From NCBI GenBank assembly GCA_917880885.1, contig OU862919.1, positions 16,944,001 through 17,008,000 on the forward strand: 64,000 nucleotides of DNA, in the 5' to 3' direction. The notes beneath the pieces are model-generated. The model had not been told where the DNA came from and did no database searches. It was given only the letters and a program-made list of their open reading frames with translations. Of this stretch, positions 22,353-35,639 are shown piece by piece. Numbering within the stretch: the first letter of the stretch is position 1; each line of letters starts with the position of its first letter. The position numbers were made by a program, and so were the translations under genes. This DNA comes from Limnephilus marmoratus. Taxonomy: Eukaryota; Arthropoda; Insecta; Trichoptera; Limnephilidae.

Positions 22353-24889
22353 AACAACCATCCTAACATTATAGTAGGTACGTGCGATATTTTTGGTATA
22401 AAGGTTGCTCAGAATTAACACCGATTTTTTTTGCGAATTTAGGACAAATAAAAATTTGCTCAAAACCCAAAATACCTAATTCGCCGTTCGAAACTACAAA
22501 AAATCGCAGCATTGGGGGAGTACCACACAAATACAAGACCAAACGGGGAATGTTGCGAGTTGCGAGGTAGAACGATATGGGATGGGATAAAAACGAGGGA
22601 GAGGATGGTTGGAAATAACCAGCATAATCAGATTAAACATAGATACTCAGGTAAAACACTTTTATAGCTTGAGTCTGTGTTACTTATGTTTTCTTTTAAT
22701 TCAATAAAATTGAACAAAGCATTAAAAAACCGCCGGCTTTCAAAATACATCTCAGAGTCAAAGATGTTACCATTATGTCAAGGAGGCCATCAATACAATT
22801 CGCATGCACAAAAAAATTAGAACACCGTCAGCCGTAATCTGTGTCGTTTACGCGTCCGCTACCAAAATAGGTCACGAAGAAAAACCGACTTCACCCGCGG
22901 GTCCAAAGGCGAACGTTCATACAAATCATGTTAGAAGAAAATTTTTTGCATTCGCAGTGCCAAATGTATGCAAGCATTACAATAAATTTTGGAACTCGAG
23001 AGAATTCCGAGGTGCTACGTGATGTGCCGGGTTTATATTTTGAAGCAGTAGGTATTTTTGTCACTATTTCTGTTGATGGAGGGATTGGAGCAGTCCAAAA
23101 GAAGCTGAATAACTGAACATGGCAATCCAAAGCACTTTTTAAAACACATTAGTACCCACTTTAAACACTCACAAGTTAAGTCAAGTTCAATATCTTTTGA
23201 TAGAGGTGACAAGAACCAACAGGAATGTTGTATATCTGAATATTTTTAAACAAAATTTCAAAAACTTTCAAGATTTTTGTCAAATTAAGTCGACGTTTTG
23301 GAGCGTGTGAATAGGTTGGAAGTGCGCAGTATACTGCGAAATTCACTTGGTGAATGGGACATCTTTCGCACTTAAAAGTTTTGAGGCGTAGGAATTAAAA
23401 ATATAAACATCTCTGATGGTAGGATTGACGTCACAGAGGTGATTGATGGTAGCGGCTGACTGCATCTTCATCTCTTCATTTTTTGGCTACGAAGATTGCT
23501 CCTACGTAGGACGACAGGAAATACCCCACCAAAGTACTAGTAAGCTGGTAATAGTTGGAACCAAAACTGTATCGAAAAGATAACTTTTCAGAAACGTTAA
23601 ATATAAGCTGCAAACGGTAAAGAAATGATATTTCTGCAATCAAGAAATGCTGGATTTTGGCGTGGTGTAATAGGTTTAATCATAGCTTTATTACAATTTG
23701 GGATTTTTATGTTTTTCAACTTATATTAAAAAAATCTATGTCGAATCTGTCCCACACGACTTTTACGATTCACAAATTATGATTATGTAAATGCTACAAC
23801 ATAAAGTGTATGACTTATATATCCACCTTTTGTAAAACAGGAAAATCGGATAAATACACACATTTCCACGACGAGGGGTTTCCACGAAGTGGAAAGAAAA
23901 AAAAGCAAAGATAATAAAACCGTAACCATGTTAACCAAAAACCCAAAGTTTTAGATAGCGTAGAGAAATCGACATATTATGAAAACTGAAAACAACATCA
24001 AATATACATACCAAAAATAATGACTGCAACGGGGCAGTAGGAGCAGTTAGAAATGTCTACTGCCAATTCAAGCATTATAAAAAGGACTCGCCTAAAATTG
24101 GAAGCGACCGCTGGCAAATTAATACAAATTATTTTTCGTGTCATTCACTGCCTACAACAGTCATTAGTCGTCGAGACCGTTATCGCATCTTTTCCGCGGA
24201 AATGCCCGAAATAAACGACGATTGGCATCAACCCACGGACCCTGGTTAGGTAGCTGAAACCTTGACCGTCGGCTGATCCAGACCACTCTTCAATTTTTAA
24301 AAGTTTAATGGATTCCAGTTCAATGTTATTCTATGAGACGGGTGACGGCTTCGGGGAATTAATCAGCCTTTTCAATGATTTTGACGTTTCCTGTTGGTTT
24401 TTCAGTGAAGAGTGAAATTGGCTCCAGGGGAAATTATTTATAATTTGAAAACTCTTTTTTGTCTAGGAATAAAATGTACCTAGTTAAGTTATTTTGGCAG
24501 TGATGTTAATTAATAATGTCTTCGGGTGGAAACTTTATGACGAGAATTAACTATTCAGTTGAGTTTGTACCTAACGATATCGCTCTCATTTAGCACTCCA
24601 TGACGAAACGCTTTTTGATATAAAAAATGGAAAACAACTGCATGGATCTAGAAATTCTAGATAAAAAAACTGTGCAAATTTCATGATCAGAGCTCACCGT
24701 TTGAGAGTTTTCGTTGCATTAGAAAACATTACATCGTAATTCACAGATATTAATGCTTGTGTCACACACAGCTACAAAAGATAAAATATCATTTGGCTTG
24801 GCCTATTTCCCATTGGGAATGTACGGCGAGCGATACGCCGAAATATGCTGTGAGATTTTACGGAAAAAATAATCAAAACCAATCACATA
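22353..24889. other. Upstream or intron sequence, no gene supported
   Basis: Could be the first intron of the smoothelin-like gene if the leaders at 33754 or 45514 belong to it. I looked for an ATG exon ending in phase 0 on the minus strand and found none that convinced; an ATG-containing stretch ending TTTTTG|GTATGT at 24011 leaves the wrong phase. Confidence 0.4.
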
Positions 24890-25315
24890 CAGGGTGCAAT
24901 AAATAATAAGCATGGACACGAAGGTTTTTAACCAGCGATTCCTGAGCATATTTGGATTAAAAAATGTACCTACATGTCAATTTTGCTGTCCGATGATATT
25001 ATTTTTCATTTAAAAACAATAAAAAAAAATTTTCATCACACGTCGCAACCGAGTAGTCGGGTATAACATAGCAGATCACGTGATAAGCACTCCATCTCTT
25101 TCCAGCAGCTCGGTAACGCACGGAATAGCGCGCTTATCACGTGATACCGTCGCGAAGTGTAGGAGTGTGACCAGTGGCGACGTGTGATTTTTTTAAAATT
25201 TTGTTTATAGAAAAAAAAATTATTGGACAGAAAAATTACATTCACATTTTTTACTCCAAATGTGCTCAGGAATAGCTGATTATAATTCTTCGGGTACGTG
25301 CTGTTACACCTTGTG
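24890..25315. mobile_element. TA-flanked miniature element, subfamily B, copy 1
   Basis: Starts CAGGGTGCAAT after TA and ends with the complement of CACAAGGTGTAAC before TA. The arms carry TAACCAGCGATTCCTGAGCA and the mirrored TGCTCAGGAATAGCTG. The centre contains GATCACGTGATAAGC mirrored by GCTTATCACGTGATA around 25075-25145. Related at the ends to subfamily A. Non-coding. Confidence 0.65.
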
Positions 25316-26244
25316 TATTTAGGTACATTAATGTACCTACTAAATATTTGGCTCAATGAAACTAATTTAGATATCTATCTTGTAGTTGAAATGTTAAGAT
25401 TAATCGCAAGCCAGAACTGGCATTCAAAACATAACATATTTTGTACAACATATATGTACGGAAACCAGAATAAGTAGTTTGATGGACATAAATAATATTA
25501 AATGATTAATGTAATTTTAGGTCGGCAATCGTCCATTTGGCCCCGGCTGGCGGATATTTTGGGGACAGGTAAAGCATGTTGAGAAAGATCACAATCATCT
25601 CCTAAATATAGATCACTTGTAAAAATAACAACAATAATATTTTGAAGTGTTCAAATCACAAAGAGAGTAAGAGTTGCCAATAAGTGCCAACACGCAAGAT
25701 TCAGAAAAAGATCCAACACGTTTGAAGAAGAAATATCAAAAAAATATGCATAATAATACTCGAAAAGTAGCTACTAACCAATGATGAACAGTTCAGTCTA
25801 ATTTTAAAGAAAGTAACTGAGGGCATGCTATTTTGATGATATGAAAATTAAGCAATCAAAACACATGAATGTAAGGAAGGAAGAACCCAAAGGATGTAAT
25901 TGGTTAGATGTGTTGAAATAATGAAAGAGACAGTAGGTACGTGAACGACTATGACAAAATAGATATCCAAGCTAAAACGACTTAGAACACGGAAGAGGCT
26001 AATTGAACGTGTGAAGAAATACTGACACAGAACGGAAAGACTCGGAACTCGACAAGAAAGCAAGTCGTTGCATACGAACAGAAAACCCGCCTTGGGGTGC
26101 AGCATCGGATGAAGAACGTTAATGCGTTTATGATAGCATGTTCCATTTACATAAAGTAGGGCTTTCTAAGCAAAAACAAATTACCAGAAATTGGTAAAAG
26201 TAATTCATTTAGCTGGCTCACAAGAGAAAAGGAAAAGGTATTTT
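25316..26244. other. No gene supported
   Basis: AT-rich DNA with short ORFs. No repeat family in this window matched it. Confidence 0.4.
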
Positions 26245-26254
26245 TTTGATTTTT

Positions 26255-26500
26255 TAAATCAAAGCAACACAGGAGGCCCTGATAAAAATAATTCCCCCAG
26301 GGCCTATGTTATCCTTGGGGATGCTGGATGAAGGGTCTTTTAGGAAAGGAAGAAAGTTCTGGGAAGGAAAAATGTATGAGAGGTAGTTAGGAATCTGGTG
26401 GTCAGTGTGTCTGGGAGTGACGGACGTATGAAGTAGGTGGGCCGGCGCAACTGCCGCTAAGACCCAGACATACCTCACCCCATGAACCCGGGTGTTGCAA
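26255..26500 (-). mobile_element. Repeat R-A copy 3
   Basis: Same block order as 161-400, including complement of GGGCCTCCTGTGTTGC next to an A-rich tail and, at the far end, the CATGAACCCGGG block also seen at 375. Confirms that both ends of the short form are shared between copies. Confidence 0.6.
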
Positions 26501-28788
26501 GTGAAACAGTAACAACACTTCAAGAAAAACTCGAACGCCTATCAGCTAAAAAAAAGCCCCCTGGTTTTCGAAAGTTTTAAAAATACTGATAATAATACAT
26601 AGGCATAGATAGATACATAAATAAAGGTGGACGACATGGAATTTAAATAACACGTAATTTCACGCGAAATGTTACGACTTTTAAAGTGATACGAAAGTCT
26701 ACATTTTGGCACGCCATTTTTTCCGCAATTGAAAAATTGTGCGTAGTTCCTTAGTGATCTTTACTCCTTGTTAAACAAAATTATTACGGATTTTCTTCTA
26801 GGAAATTTTGATTCGTATTTCCACAAATATTCCTTTAATAAATTTACGCTTACACTGGTCCATAAAACCAGGAAAACATCTTTATGTTTAAACCTGATTT
26901 CTCGCCCAATAAACAAAGATTTATCGAGTTAAAGCTGGACAAGTCAAGCTATAAGAGAATGCTAGTTAGGAATGTCAGATATGCTCGTACCTATGTAGTG
27001 GCTATTGCATAGCTCGCAGGGCAGATTATGCAACGGGATCATGTATGCAAGCTCGGGAAATGACTGTTCCGTATTAATAGTCGATGCCTGATGACTCAGA
27101 CGATATGAACAGAAAATAGATCAGTTAGAAGATGTAAATGGGAGATGGGAGGTCGAACACCCGAAGACCAGAATGGACCATTATTAATGGATATTGAATA
27201 TTGACAGCGAACAAGCTGCTGCGATCTCCTGTCAAATGAGTTTAGAATTGCTGAAATTAATTGGTGTTAAAAGTGTTGATGTTTACATTTGATGTGATAT
27301 AATAAGATCTTGTGTAAATAATCGAAATTTAAACTCGCTTAAGAATTATGCATCTATTAGTAGCCCGGCAATCAATTTATTTTACTTTAGCCATTAGTGG
27401 TCAGAAATCGTTGGAAGTTTTAATAACGTCGAAATTCTTGAAAATTTTAAAGTTTTAAATATCATGTAGAACGAAGTGAAATGCAAATATAATAGAGAAT
27501 TGATAAGGGGTTTATTTCATACGACTGTAGATATAGATATTAAAAATCTATTTAATATAACAGCAACCTAATATTGCTTGCACTTCGTTTAAAAATGAAT
27601 GCCATTCTTTATTGCTATGGTGAAAGGCAACCGAAAACAATCGAAACTTTCTTTGATAGGGCAGGACATAAGAAAAAATGGTCCAGTTATTGTCTTCCCC
27701 TTCTCCTAATTTTTCACAAAATTCGTCAATAAATGGGAGCTTAACACAGGCTCGCGCAAACAAAAAATGCTTCCTAAGAATTTTTCTTATGTTATTAATC
27801 CCACTAGATTGAACCTATTATACATTTCGAATTTGATTTGCTTATTAGAAGCAAGCTCAAATTTGTTTAGAATGTGTTTAAAATGTCATCTCATTTTAAC
27901 TTCGCTCGTTAGGTCAAATTTACGATCGAATCCAATCGCCTTTGACGGGAAGTAACGGCTTGTTAGGAAGAAACTTTTAGCCTTTTTATATTCAGAAATT
28001 GCCTGTTAAATATAATTCATACGATTCCAAGGAATGTCGGTGGGAATGGGACAGACTGGGTAGAGAGTAGGAAACTGTGGAGATGCGTGCAAAACGCGAT
28101 AGTTTAGCAGGAAAATGAATTGAAAATAAAATGATAGTTCATAGAGTGGGCGTAGGTATGCTGCAAACAATCAACGAGATTCTAAAAGGATTAGTTCGAC
28201 TTTAGAAATAAACGATTCATAAATGATTTTTTTATGATAAACACCCATTACAGCCCACCTATTGCAGCCCACTAATTGAGACATCATTATTTCAAAATTC
28301 TAGTGAAGTATTCTAAATTCAACTACGATCAAAGTAGCAAACAATTGTGATTTTATTCGGATGACATTGTGATGCATAGTATAAGTATACCTAGTCGTAT
28401 TCAAAAACGTTGGAAATTCCGAAGAAATTTAATATAATATTTTGAATGACAGAATTTAACATTGACAGACAGAGTTGCACACAAAAATACTCCTCGGCAA
28501 AATCAAAACACAAACAAAAACACTAAAAGCTCCAAGATTTCCCCGCTTCAAAGTTTTATTCAGTTTATCTAACCGTATGATAAATTTTATTTTGTAAGGT
28601 TATTTACTTTATTGTATTTGTGATTTTTAATGATACATTTTGGTGAGACTACTCGCAATAGTAGAAATGTCGTTTTGTAAAGGAATGAATGAAGGGAAAT
28701 ATTAATATAAGTAGATAATAGAAAATTGAAAATCCTGACCATTATGCATTAAAACCAACTTGATCATAAATATTACGATGTATTAGTT
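26501..28788. other. No gene supported
   Basis: Long AT-rich stretch with no exon, RNA gene or repeat that I could match. Confidence 0.4.
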
Positions 28789-29486
28789 TTAAGAGGGCAT
28801 TACCAGAGAAAGCCGGAAATACGTCATTTTCAAAAAAGTTTTTAGACGTATTGACTCTTTTCCACAAAAAACTATAAATGGATTTCGAAAGATTGTTCTT
28901 TTATCTAGCATTCGTATGTAATAAATTTTTAGAATTTTTTTTAATTTTTAGTATAATAAGGTTATTCCATAGGTCGTTGGCAGATTTGTTAAATTTTCAA
29001 AAAAGTTTTTGTATTATACCACACCTATTTCAAATAATGTAATCATGCAGTAAAATAAATCAATACATTATCTAGCAGAGTTATGTATTAGAATTTTAAT
29101 TTTAGTTTCAATAAAATCATTAAAAAATATGTACGTACATGTGTTTCTTGACGAAAATTGGTCCATTTGTGTATTTTTTTGCGCACTTACAAACTAATAT
29201 ATTTCAGATTTTTTTTTACATTCTTATTAAATTTAGACATTATTGAAAAATGATAAATACTTATAATCAAAAAATAACTACAAAAAGTACACTATTTTAA
29301 TAGTTTTATCATCACGCCTTTCAGCATTTTTGGATGAAGGTATAAATTAAAGCTAATTTGGATTGAAATAAATTCGATATTGAGTTATAATTTAAAAAAA
29401 GCTGGCACGGAGAATAATTAATCTTTCTCATTGTAACTTTCGACGAAATGTGGATTTTCGTCCGCTGGCTGGTTAAACGCTCTTAA
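28789..29486. mobile_element. TTAA-flanked non-autonomous element, copy 1
   Basis: Borders are TTAAGAGGGCATTACCAGAG (left) and the complement of TTAAGAGCGTTTAACCAGCC (right), imperfect inverted repeats each starting with TTAA, consistent with piggyBac-type insertion. The ~690 bases are nearly identical to 30523-31240 (e.g. CATAGGTCGTTGGCAGATTT), with few substitutions and one small indel near the right end. No ORF. Confidence 0.75.
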
Positions 29487-29492
29487 GTCAGT

Positions 29493-29690
29493 ATTTATAA
29501 GTCTTAGTTGCAAAGCACTAGTGTTAATCTTAGACGTAAGTCACTAGTTTTTAAGTTTCATTAGTTAATTGCTGACTTCTTAGACGTCTTGGTTGTAAGT
29601 CACTAGTTAGAAATCTTAGTTGTAGGTAAGTCACTAGTAATAAATCATGACTGTAACTCAAAGTCATTAGTTATGAGTCTAAGTGAGAGT
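29493..29690. repeat. Degenerate minisatellite
   Basis: At least five diverged units of roughly 35-50 bases built around CGTAAGTCACTAGTT and CTTAGTTGTA. Directly abuts the right border of the TTAA element. Confidence 0.55.
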
Positions 29691-29699
29691 TATACAAAG

Positions 29700-30522
29700 A
29701 AAACGGTGCTATTAAAATAACCCAATCATTATTTTTATTCAGATCAATATATATTAATGTAGACTAATAAGTCAATAGATTATGATTGAGAAAGTACCAA
29801 TAGTAAAAGTGCAAGAACGAACTTCCAGAATGGGAAGTGTTATGGGATAGAAGTAATCAAGTGAGGAGACGTTCAGGCCGGATAGCTGCAATGAATAATA
29901 GTTATAATACCAGTCAAGAGTCGTAACTCTTTTGAAATTGAGAATATGATAATATTATATTCTCAATTTATATAAAGCGTTAAGTCTAAGTTTGCTTCGA
30001 GTACAGCATCCGTTCTGTCCGCAGCATAAATCTGAGAAGTGCTCTGCAGAATAAACCGCCGTACTTTAATAATTGTGGTACCTGGCACTACTCCAACCCG
30101 GAAAATTTCATTATATCAAGCTAAACCGTGGTCGCATAAACTCTACGATGCTGGAGCAAGTCGCGCTTGTTATGTGGTAGGAATTATTGCCGCTTGCCGT
30201 TCGTAGAAGTGGTCAGTTTGTGTCGGAAAATAAACGGAGATCTATTAAATTAAGTTGTCATGAAATATTAATGAAAAGTCGACAGAATAACAATCAACCG
30301 AGAAATGTAAATAATAAGATGTCAAGAATAATTGATGCACGTGTATTTGATTTATTCTTGGGTAATCGCACGGGAGTTCTGGCACGAGCACTGGCAAATT
30401 GGCAAAGAAAAGTTGAAAGTACATTGATTAAATTATATAAAAGACCGTAAGCTATCGAAGAGATTTATTTATGAATGTTTCTTACGACAGTTGATTAGTC
30501 AATTTTTTATAGTTTATGAAAC
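29700..30522. other. Spacer between the two TTAA elements; possible LTR-leader remnant
   Basis: A 13-base-arm hairpin AAATTGAGAATAT...ATATTCTCAATTT lies at 29937-29971, followed by TATATAAAGCG, an AATAAA at 30051 and TGGTACCTGGCACTACTCC, an order reminiscent of LTR R/U5 and leader regions. An 87-codon ORF (30187-30450, +) is not recognisable. Evidence for an LTR retroelement is weak: no second LTR or enzyme domain. Confidence 0.25.
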
Positions 30523-31240
30523 TTAAGAGGGCATTACCAGAGAAAACCGGAAATATGTCATTTTCAAAAAAGTTTTTAGACGTATTGACTCTTTTCCACA
30601 AAAAATTATAAATGGATTTCGAAAGATTGTTCTTTTATCTAGCATTCGTATGTAATAAATTTTTAGAATTTTTTTAAATTTTTAGTATAATAAGGTTATT
30701 CCATAGGTCGTTGGCAGATTTGTTCAATTTTCAAAAAAGTTTTTGTATTATACCACACCCATTTCAAATAATAAAATCATGCAGTAAAATAAATTAATAC
30801 ATTATCTAGCAAACGTATGTTTTAGAATTTTAATTTTAGTTTCAATAAAATCATTAAAAATATGTACGTACATGTGTTTCTTGGCGAAAATTGGTCCGTT
30901 TGTGTATTTATTTGCGCACTTACAAACTAATATATTTCAGATTTTTTTAACATTCTTATTAAATTTAGACATTATTGAAAAATGATAAATACTTATAATC
31001 AAAAAATAACTACAAAAGTACATTATTTTAATAGTTTTATCATCACGCCTTTCAGCATTTTTGGATGAAGGTATAAATTAAAGCTAATTTGAATTGAAAT
31101 AAATTCGATATTGAGTTATAATTTAAAAAGCTGGTACGGAGAATAATTAAACTTTCTCATTGTAACCGCCCTGCACGGTCGTAAGAACAACGTTCGACGA
31201 AATGTGGATTTTCGTCCGCTGGCTGATTAAACTCTCTTAA
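30523..31240. mobile_element. TTAA-flanked non-autonomous element, copy 2
   Basis: Starts TTAAGAGGGCATTACCAGAG and ends CTCTCTTAA. Same orientation as copy 1. It differs mainly by an extra ~22 bases (CCGCCCTGCACGGTCGTAAG) just inside the right end, which is either an insertion here or a deletion in copy 1. Confidence 0.75.
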
Positions 31241-33753
31241 CAATCAAAAACACAACATCTGTGTATTCTACCGATGTCATAATATGAAGTATTTACTAAG
31301 GTGGGTCACGACTGTATGGGAAAAAAATTCTTGATTTGTCTAGTGATAAAAGGGTGTTAAATGAAGATATAAAATAACGTTTTTTTTTTTTTTTAATAAT
31401 ATTTGGATATCATCTTTCTCCGGATTGACTTTGAAATTTCACATACATAATAGAAAAAAACCCTTCCTTGTTAAATCTTAATAAAATGTTAGATAAACCA
31501 TTACAAATGGAATATTTTTCAATTAAACACGAAATAGAGGGAATATTTTGATTTATTTATGTTAAAAATATATGAATATAATTCAAATTATCTCAAGGCA
31601 GTATATACAAATACCAGCAAAATCCTTCTAACTCTTAAATTTCGGCATTATTTTGCTAAACTCAATCTTGGGACTTTTTGTAAATAATTTCGTAAACATA
31701 TACTACATTTGCTATCTAAGATAACTAAAAAAACATGGTTTAAAGGATTCGTAGTTACTTTTATATATACTAGAAATAACCCCTTAATACGAAAATTATC
31801 AAGACTTTGAAGTGAATCCAGGGGAAAAGATCGCATGAGAAATTTGAAAAAAATTAAACACGTCGTTTTGAACCCATTTGGCACCCTTTTATCGCTCTTA
31901 GAATTTAAAAATTACAAGTGTTTAAATGACCCTAGTAGGTATTTACGTCAATACATGTAAGTATACTCATATCAAAATACATAATACTGTTGCAAAGCGT
32001 TGCAAAGGAGATCATAACCCTAATCGCGAAGTCAAATTCATTGACAATAAATTATTATTATTCCACGAATATCACCATGATAAAACAAAGAAGATTTTGG
32101 ATGTTTCAGAAACGGCATAAACATTTTCATTATGTTTAGGAAGTCATACATCATGGTATGCAGTCCGTGAAGCCTCTGCGAAAGAAGAAGTGATGAACAC
32201 AAATTCCGAGATATATAAAAAAATCTTCTTTACAAACTTACGAAAAAAGGTGATTTGCAAAATTTATTGTTTTTTTTTATAAATTCATTGACATTTATGT
32301 CCCCCCCATCTGTTTTTGATGAATAATGAATGAAAAAATGCCATCAAATGGTATTACTGTGGATATTTCACACCGCTAAATTGTTTTAGCAACTCGCAAA
32401 TCGCTGATGAAAATTATGGCGGTTAATTTGGTTATTTATGGCAGGCAAGACCATGAGCGTCCGCGCGATAATATATAAAACCAATACCTATTATGGTGGA
32501 AAAAGCATTAACAACGAACTTCAGAGACAAATACAAACAATTTATGCAAATTTGTCTTGAATTGGTGTTGTTTTCGTGTGTGGTCTTCAAATAATGACTG
32601 CACCGCGCTGAAATTTATAGACACGAAAAATTCCAGGTGCCCCAAAAGAAAACTAAAAGATTGAATTTATTGACTAACGTTTTACAAGGATCAAATTCCA
32701 GATTAATTATGATCAAATAAAGGCAAAAGTCATTTAAACAAAAGTTTGGTTACTTATGCTGGTTTATTCTAGCGTGAAAGAGGTTTCATATAAATAATAT
32801 GAAAATAATCATACATAAGTCAAAGTTAGATGTTATCTAATTAACCTCTAACATAAAGAATCTCGCAGTCAGTAAACGGGAGCAGAATGCCTGGCAAGTT
32901 ATTTCCACGGGCAGCTGGAATGTGAAAAGCGCGTGGTCCCCGCTCTTCTTTATTTTTGACTTCTTTTGTGGTTTTCTTTTTGGAATTCTTTCACCGTCGC
33001 ACTACGAATGGGCGTTCACTTACTGTATAACAGACTCTAAATAATAATCTCGTTAAAATAATATAATAACAAGTAATATTGTAGATTTTTATTATACAGA
33101 TTAGAATTATCAGCTAATATTAAAGATATAAATTAAATTACCATAGCTCTACAGCAGTTAAACTGCTGATTTTGACAATGATTTGACTGAACGTGAAAAA
33201 TTGTTCAATAGTTGACATAAAGCAATTTAACTAATCTTTAAAGTAAAATGTTAGAAACTAAAACTGAGATATGAAATACGCACAAATGCGAGAATTAAAA
33301 AAAAACATGAACGTAGTTGAAAATATTTTATGTTTTAAAAAAACTAAAATAAAAGGACAATATAAAACCTATATTTTGAAATAAAAGATCTCTGGAGTTT
33401 GTGAAAAATGAATTACCCATAAAATTACGTAAAAATAATAGAAAATAAAATGACTGTCCAAAGCTTTCAGTCTTCCAAAAGAATTACATAATATTAATCA
33501 CATACCTACGAAACCAATGAAAATCAAATTTTACTGGAAAATTTCAGCAAACTACCCAAACTTACAAAAGTATAACCGACAGAAGAAATGAACGACATTT
33601 AAACAATTCATTAAAAAGATCTCATAACTTTTGGTCAAATGCATTTTCCGAATGAATTTCATTCCTGGCGAAATACCTGACGTTTTCAAGATCAAGTGCT
33701 CCGCCAGGGTAGGCAGAGCGTAAGCCACACCACAAAATGTAAGTCGATCTCAC
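31241..33753. other. No gene supported
   Basis: AT-rich, possibly intron downstream of the leader exon at 33754-33914. No coding exon recognised on either strand. Confidence 0.4.
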
Positions 33754-33914
33754 CTGCGGGTGTGAGGATGGTAATCCGAAACCAGTTTCAAGCAAACGGA
33801 AAAATCCAACCGATTTCAACCTTCAACTCGCGTAACGCTTTATTAAAAAAAGATAATCGGATTTTCCCGATCGACAACGGAGCGACCAAGTCAACGGGCG
33901 AACTGCGGTGGACT
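33754..33914 (-). other. Candidate non-coding leader exon 1b
   Basis: From the predicted start at 33914 the minus strand runs 161 bases without a single ATG and ends in CCCGCAG|GTGAGA, a near-consensus donor. This is what a 5' UTR exon looks like. The nearest downstream minus-strand gene is the smoothelin-like gene, whose first identified exon is 12.5 kb away. Assignment to that gene is inference. Confidence 0.5.
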
Positions 33915-33916
33915 GA
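33883..33916 (-). promoter_or_regulatory. TATA-less Inr + DPE core promoter
   Basis: TCAGTC at 33916-33911 matches the arthropod initiator with A+1 at 33914. GGTCG occupies +28 to +32 exactly, fitting the DPE consensus (RGWYV) at the required spacing. The flanks are GC-richer than the window average, with a pyrimidine-rich upstream stretch on this strand. Not proven active. Confidence 0.5.
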
Positions 33917-35639
33917 GGGAGAGCTGGAAGTGTGGAGGAGGGGGTGGAGCGGGGGTGGGGGGAGGACCGAAAGTTCGGACGAACGAGAAGAAGCGTCATT
34001 AAAACTTACAAGTGAGAGTAGAACTACTGAGAATGATTGTAAACGCTCGTGGAGCGGGGGCTAAATTTGTTTTCTGCGCACATTCTGCCAGCAAATTAAT
34101 AAACTAAAGAAGAAATCTGATTGCATGAAACACCAACAACTGTCGAAAACGTGAAATTTATTTCAGCTTTTTGTGACTGACAACGAACAGATTTCAATTT
34201 GTGAAATCATTTCCCTCACGAGCAACGGAACTTTGAAATATTCATTTAGCTGTTAAAAGATACGGCAAAATGATACATTATTTGTTCCACATTATTTATC
34301 AAATAAGATGTTTCTGAAAAGTTTTAAAGTAAACTTTCAACTCTTCAGAAATATCAAAAAAGTGAACTATCCGGCTCGAAGGACCAAACACGTATTTGCG
34401 AAATACAAGAAGCGGCTATAATCTAACCCTCATAACAGAAGCAAAGATGACAATGTATATAGGGTCATTATGTATAGCAAGCATTGTAAGCCCCTCTAAA
34501 AATCATATTTATTATGTTCTTTAATTTCACTTTATAATCTATAACCCATCGATATACACGTAATTGTTTTACTTTCACGCTTTTTGGTATAATATTATAG
34601 ATTTTTTTTAATACAATGTTAATTACAATTTTACAAATTGCGTACAATTTATTGACATATCAAACAAATGCCCCAAATCTGATAAAACTGGCACCATTTA
34701 TGGTAATCAACACCCCGGATGGTTCATGCAAAATATTTGACAAATCATCATCTATTTCTAACGAGAGCCGTAATTGATCAGCAATTTTGATAAATTGGGA
34801 GCTATTTACGATGATGATAGCCATGATATATAATGATGATAGGGATCATCCGAAATTTTATTTCTTGGGATCTATTTGTGGTGATCGTCGATCATCAATC
34901 TATCGCACATTTTCATCGCCATTTCTCAGATATTAGAACTATCAAAATATGTAGCCACATTTTCGGCCTACCGTGGTAGTAGTAAGAAATGTTCAAATAT
35001 TGTCGGGTTATTCGTAACCCAGGAATGTTTTATGAAAAAAATGGTTATTTCTTACGATAACGCGAATTAAAGGATAGAAAAACGGGTTCCTGATCAATCT
35101 GATTCCATATATTGTAATCATAATGCTGAAAGACAAGCATGTAACAAATATTTTTAAAACAGGATAAATTTATGAGGAAAGTCATGCTGGATCACCACAA
35201 AGGCATACCGCTGGTGCAGTTCTACTGAGTTGAAGATTGCTTACTGTACTTCGTGTTTCAAACTATAGTTAGAATCGGCGACAGCTGACATCGCCCATTG
35301 AAAAATCAATTGAAAGTAATAGAAAATTACACAAATTTGACAGTCGATTCCTTTTGGGATCTTTCCCATATCCACAAAAGATACGGAATCGCTCCTCTGA
35401 TCATATTTAACCTCAGATATATGTATATGAGAGAACATCAGAGAAAGAAGAAGCTCGTAGCTGTTGAAACATCTCCATAATTTTCATGAACGTCGCATGT
35501 AACAAAGCGACGTCGCAGGACGATCACATTTAATAAATCAGGGGCTGTGCATGAGATCATCACTGGATCATTTGTCATTTTTCTTGCGGATCTATTCGTG
35601 TTGTTTATCGATCGTACAATTTGAACGCAGATTCTGATC
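33915..35639. other. No gene supported; short dispersed repeat
   Basis: Contains at 34980-35030 a block (TATTCGTAACCCAGGAATG) shared with 2950-3000. Otherwise unassigned. Confidence 0.4.

Noticed and set aside
24000..24120. Possible ATG exon (MLELAVDISN...) ending at TTTTTG|GTATGT
   Set aside because: Leaves phase 1, whereas exon 21302-21219 begins in phase 0, and nothing else supports it.
30187..30450. 87-codon plus-strand ORF between the TTAA elements
   Set aside because: No recognisable gag, protease or other domain, and codon pattern is not convincing.
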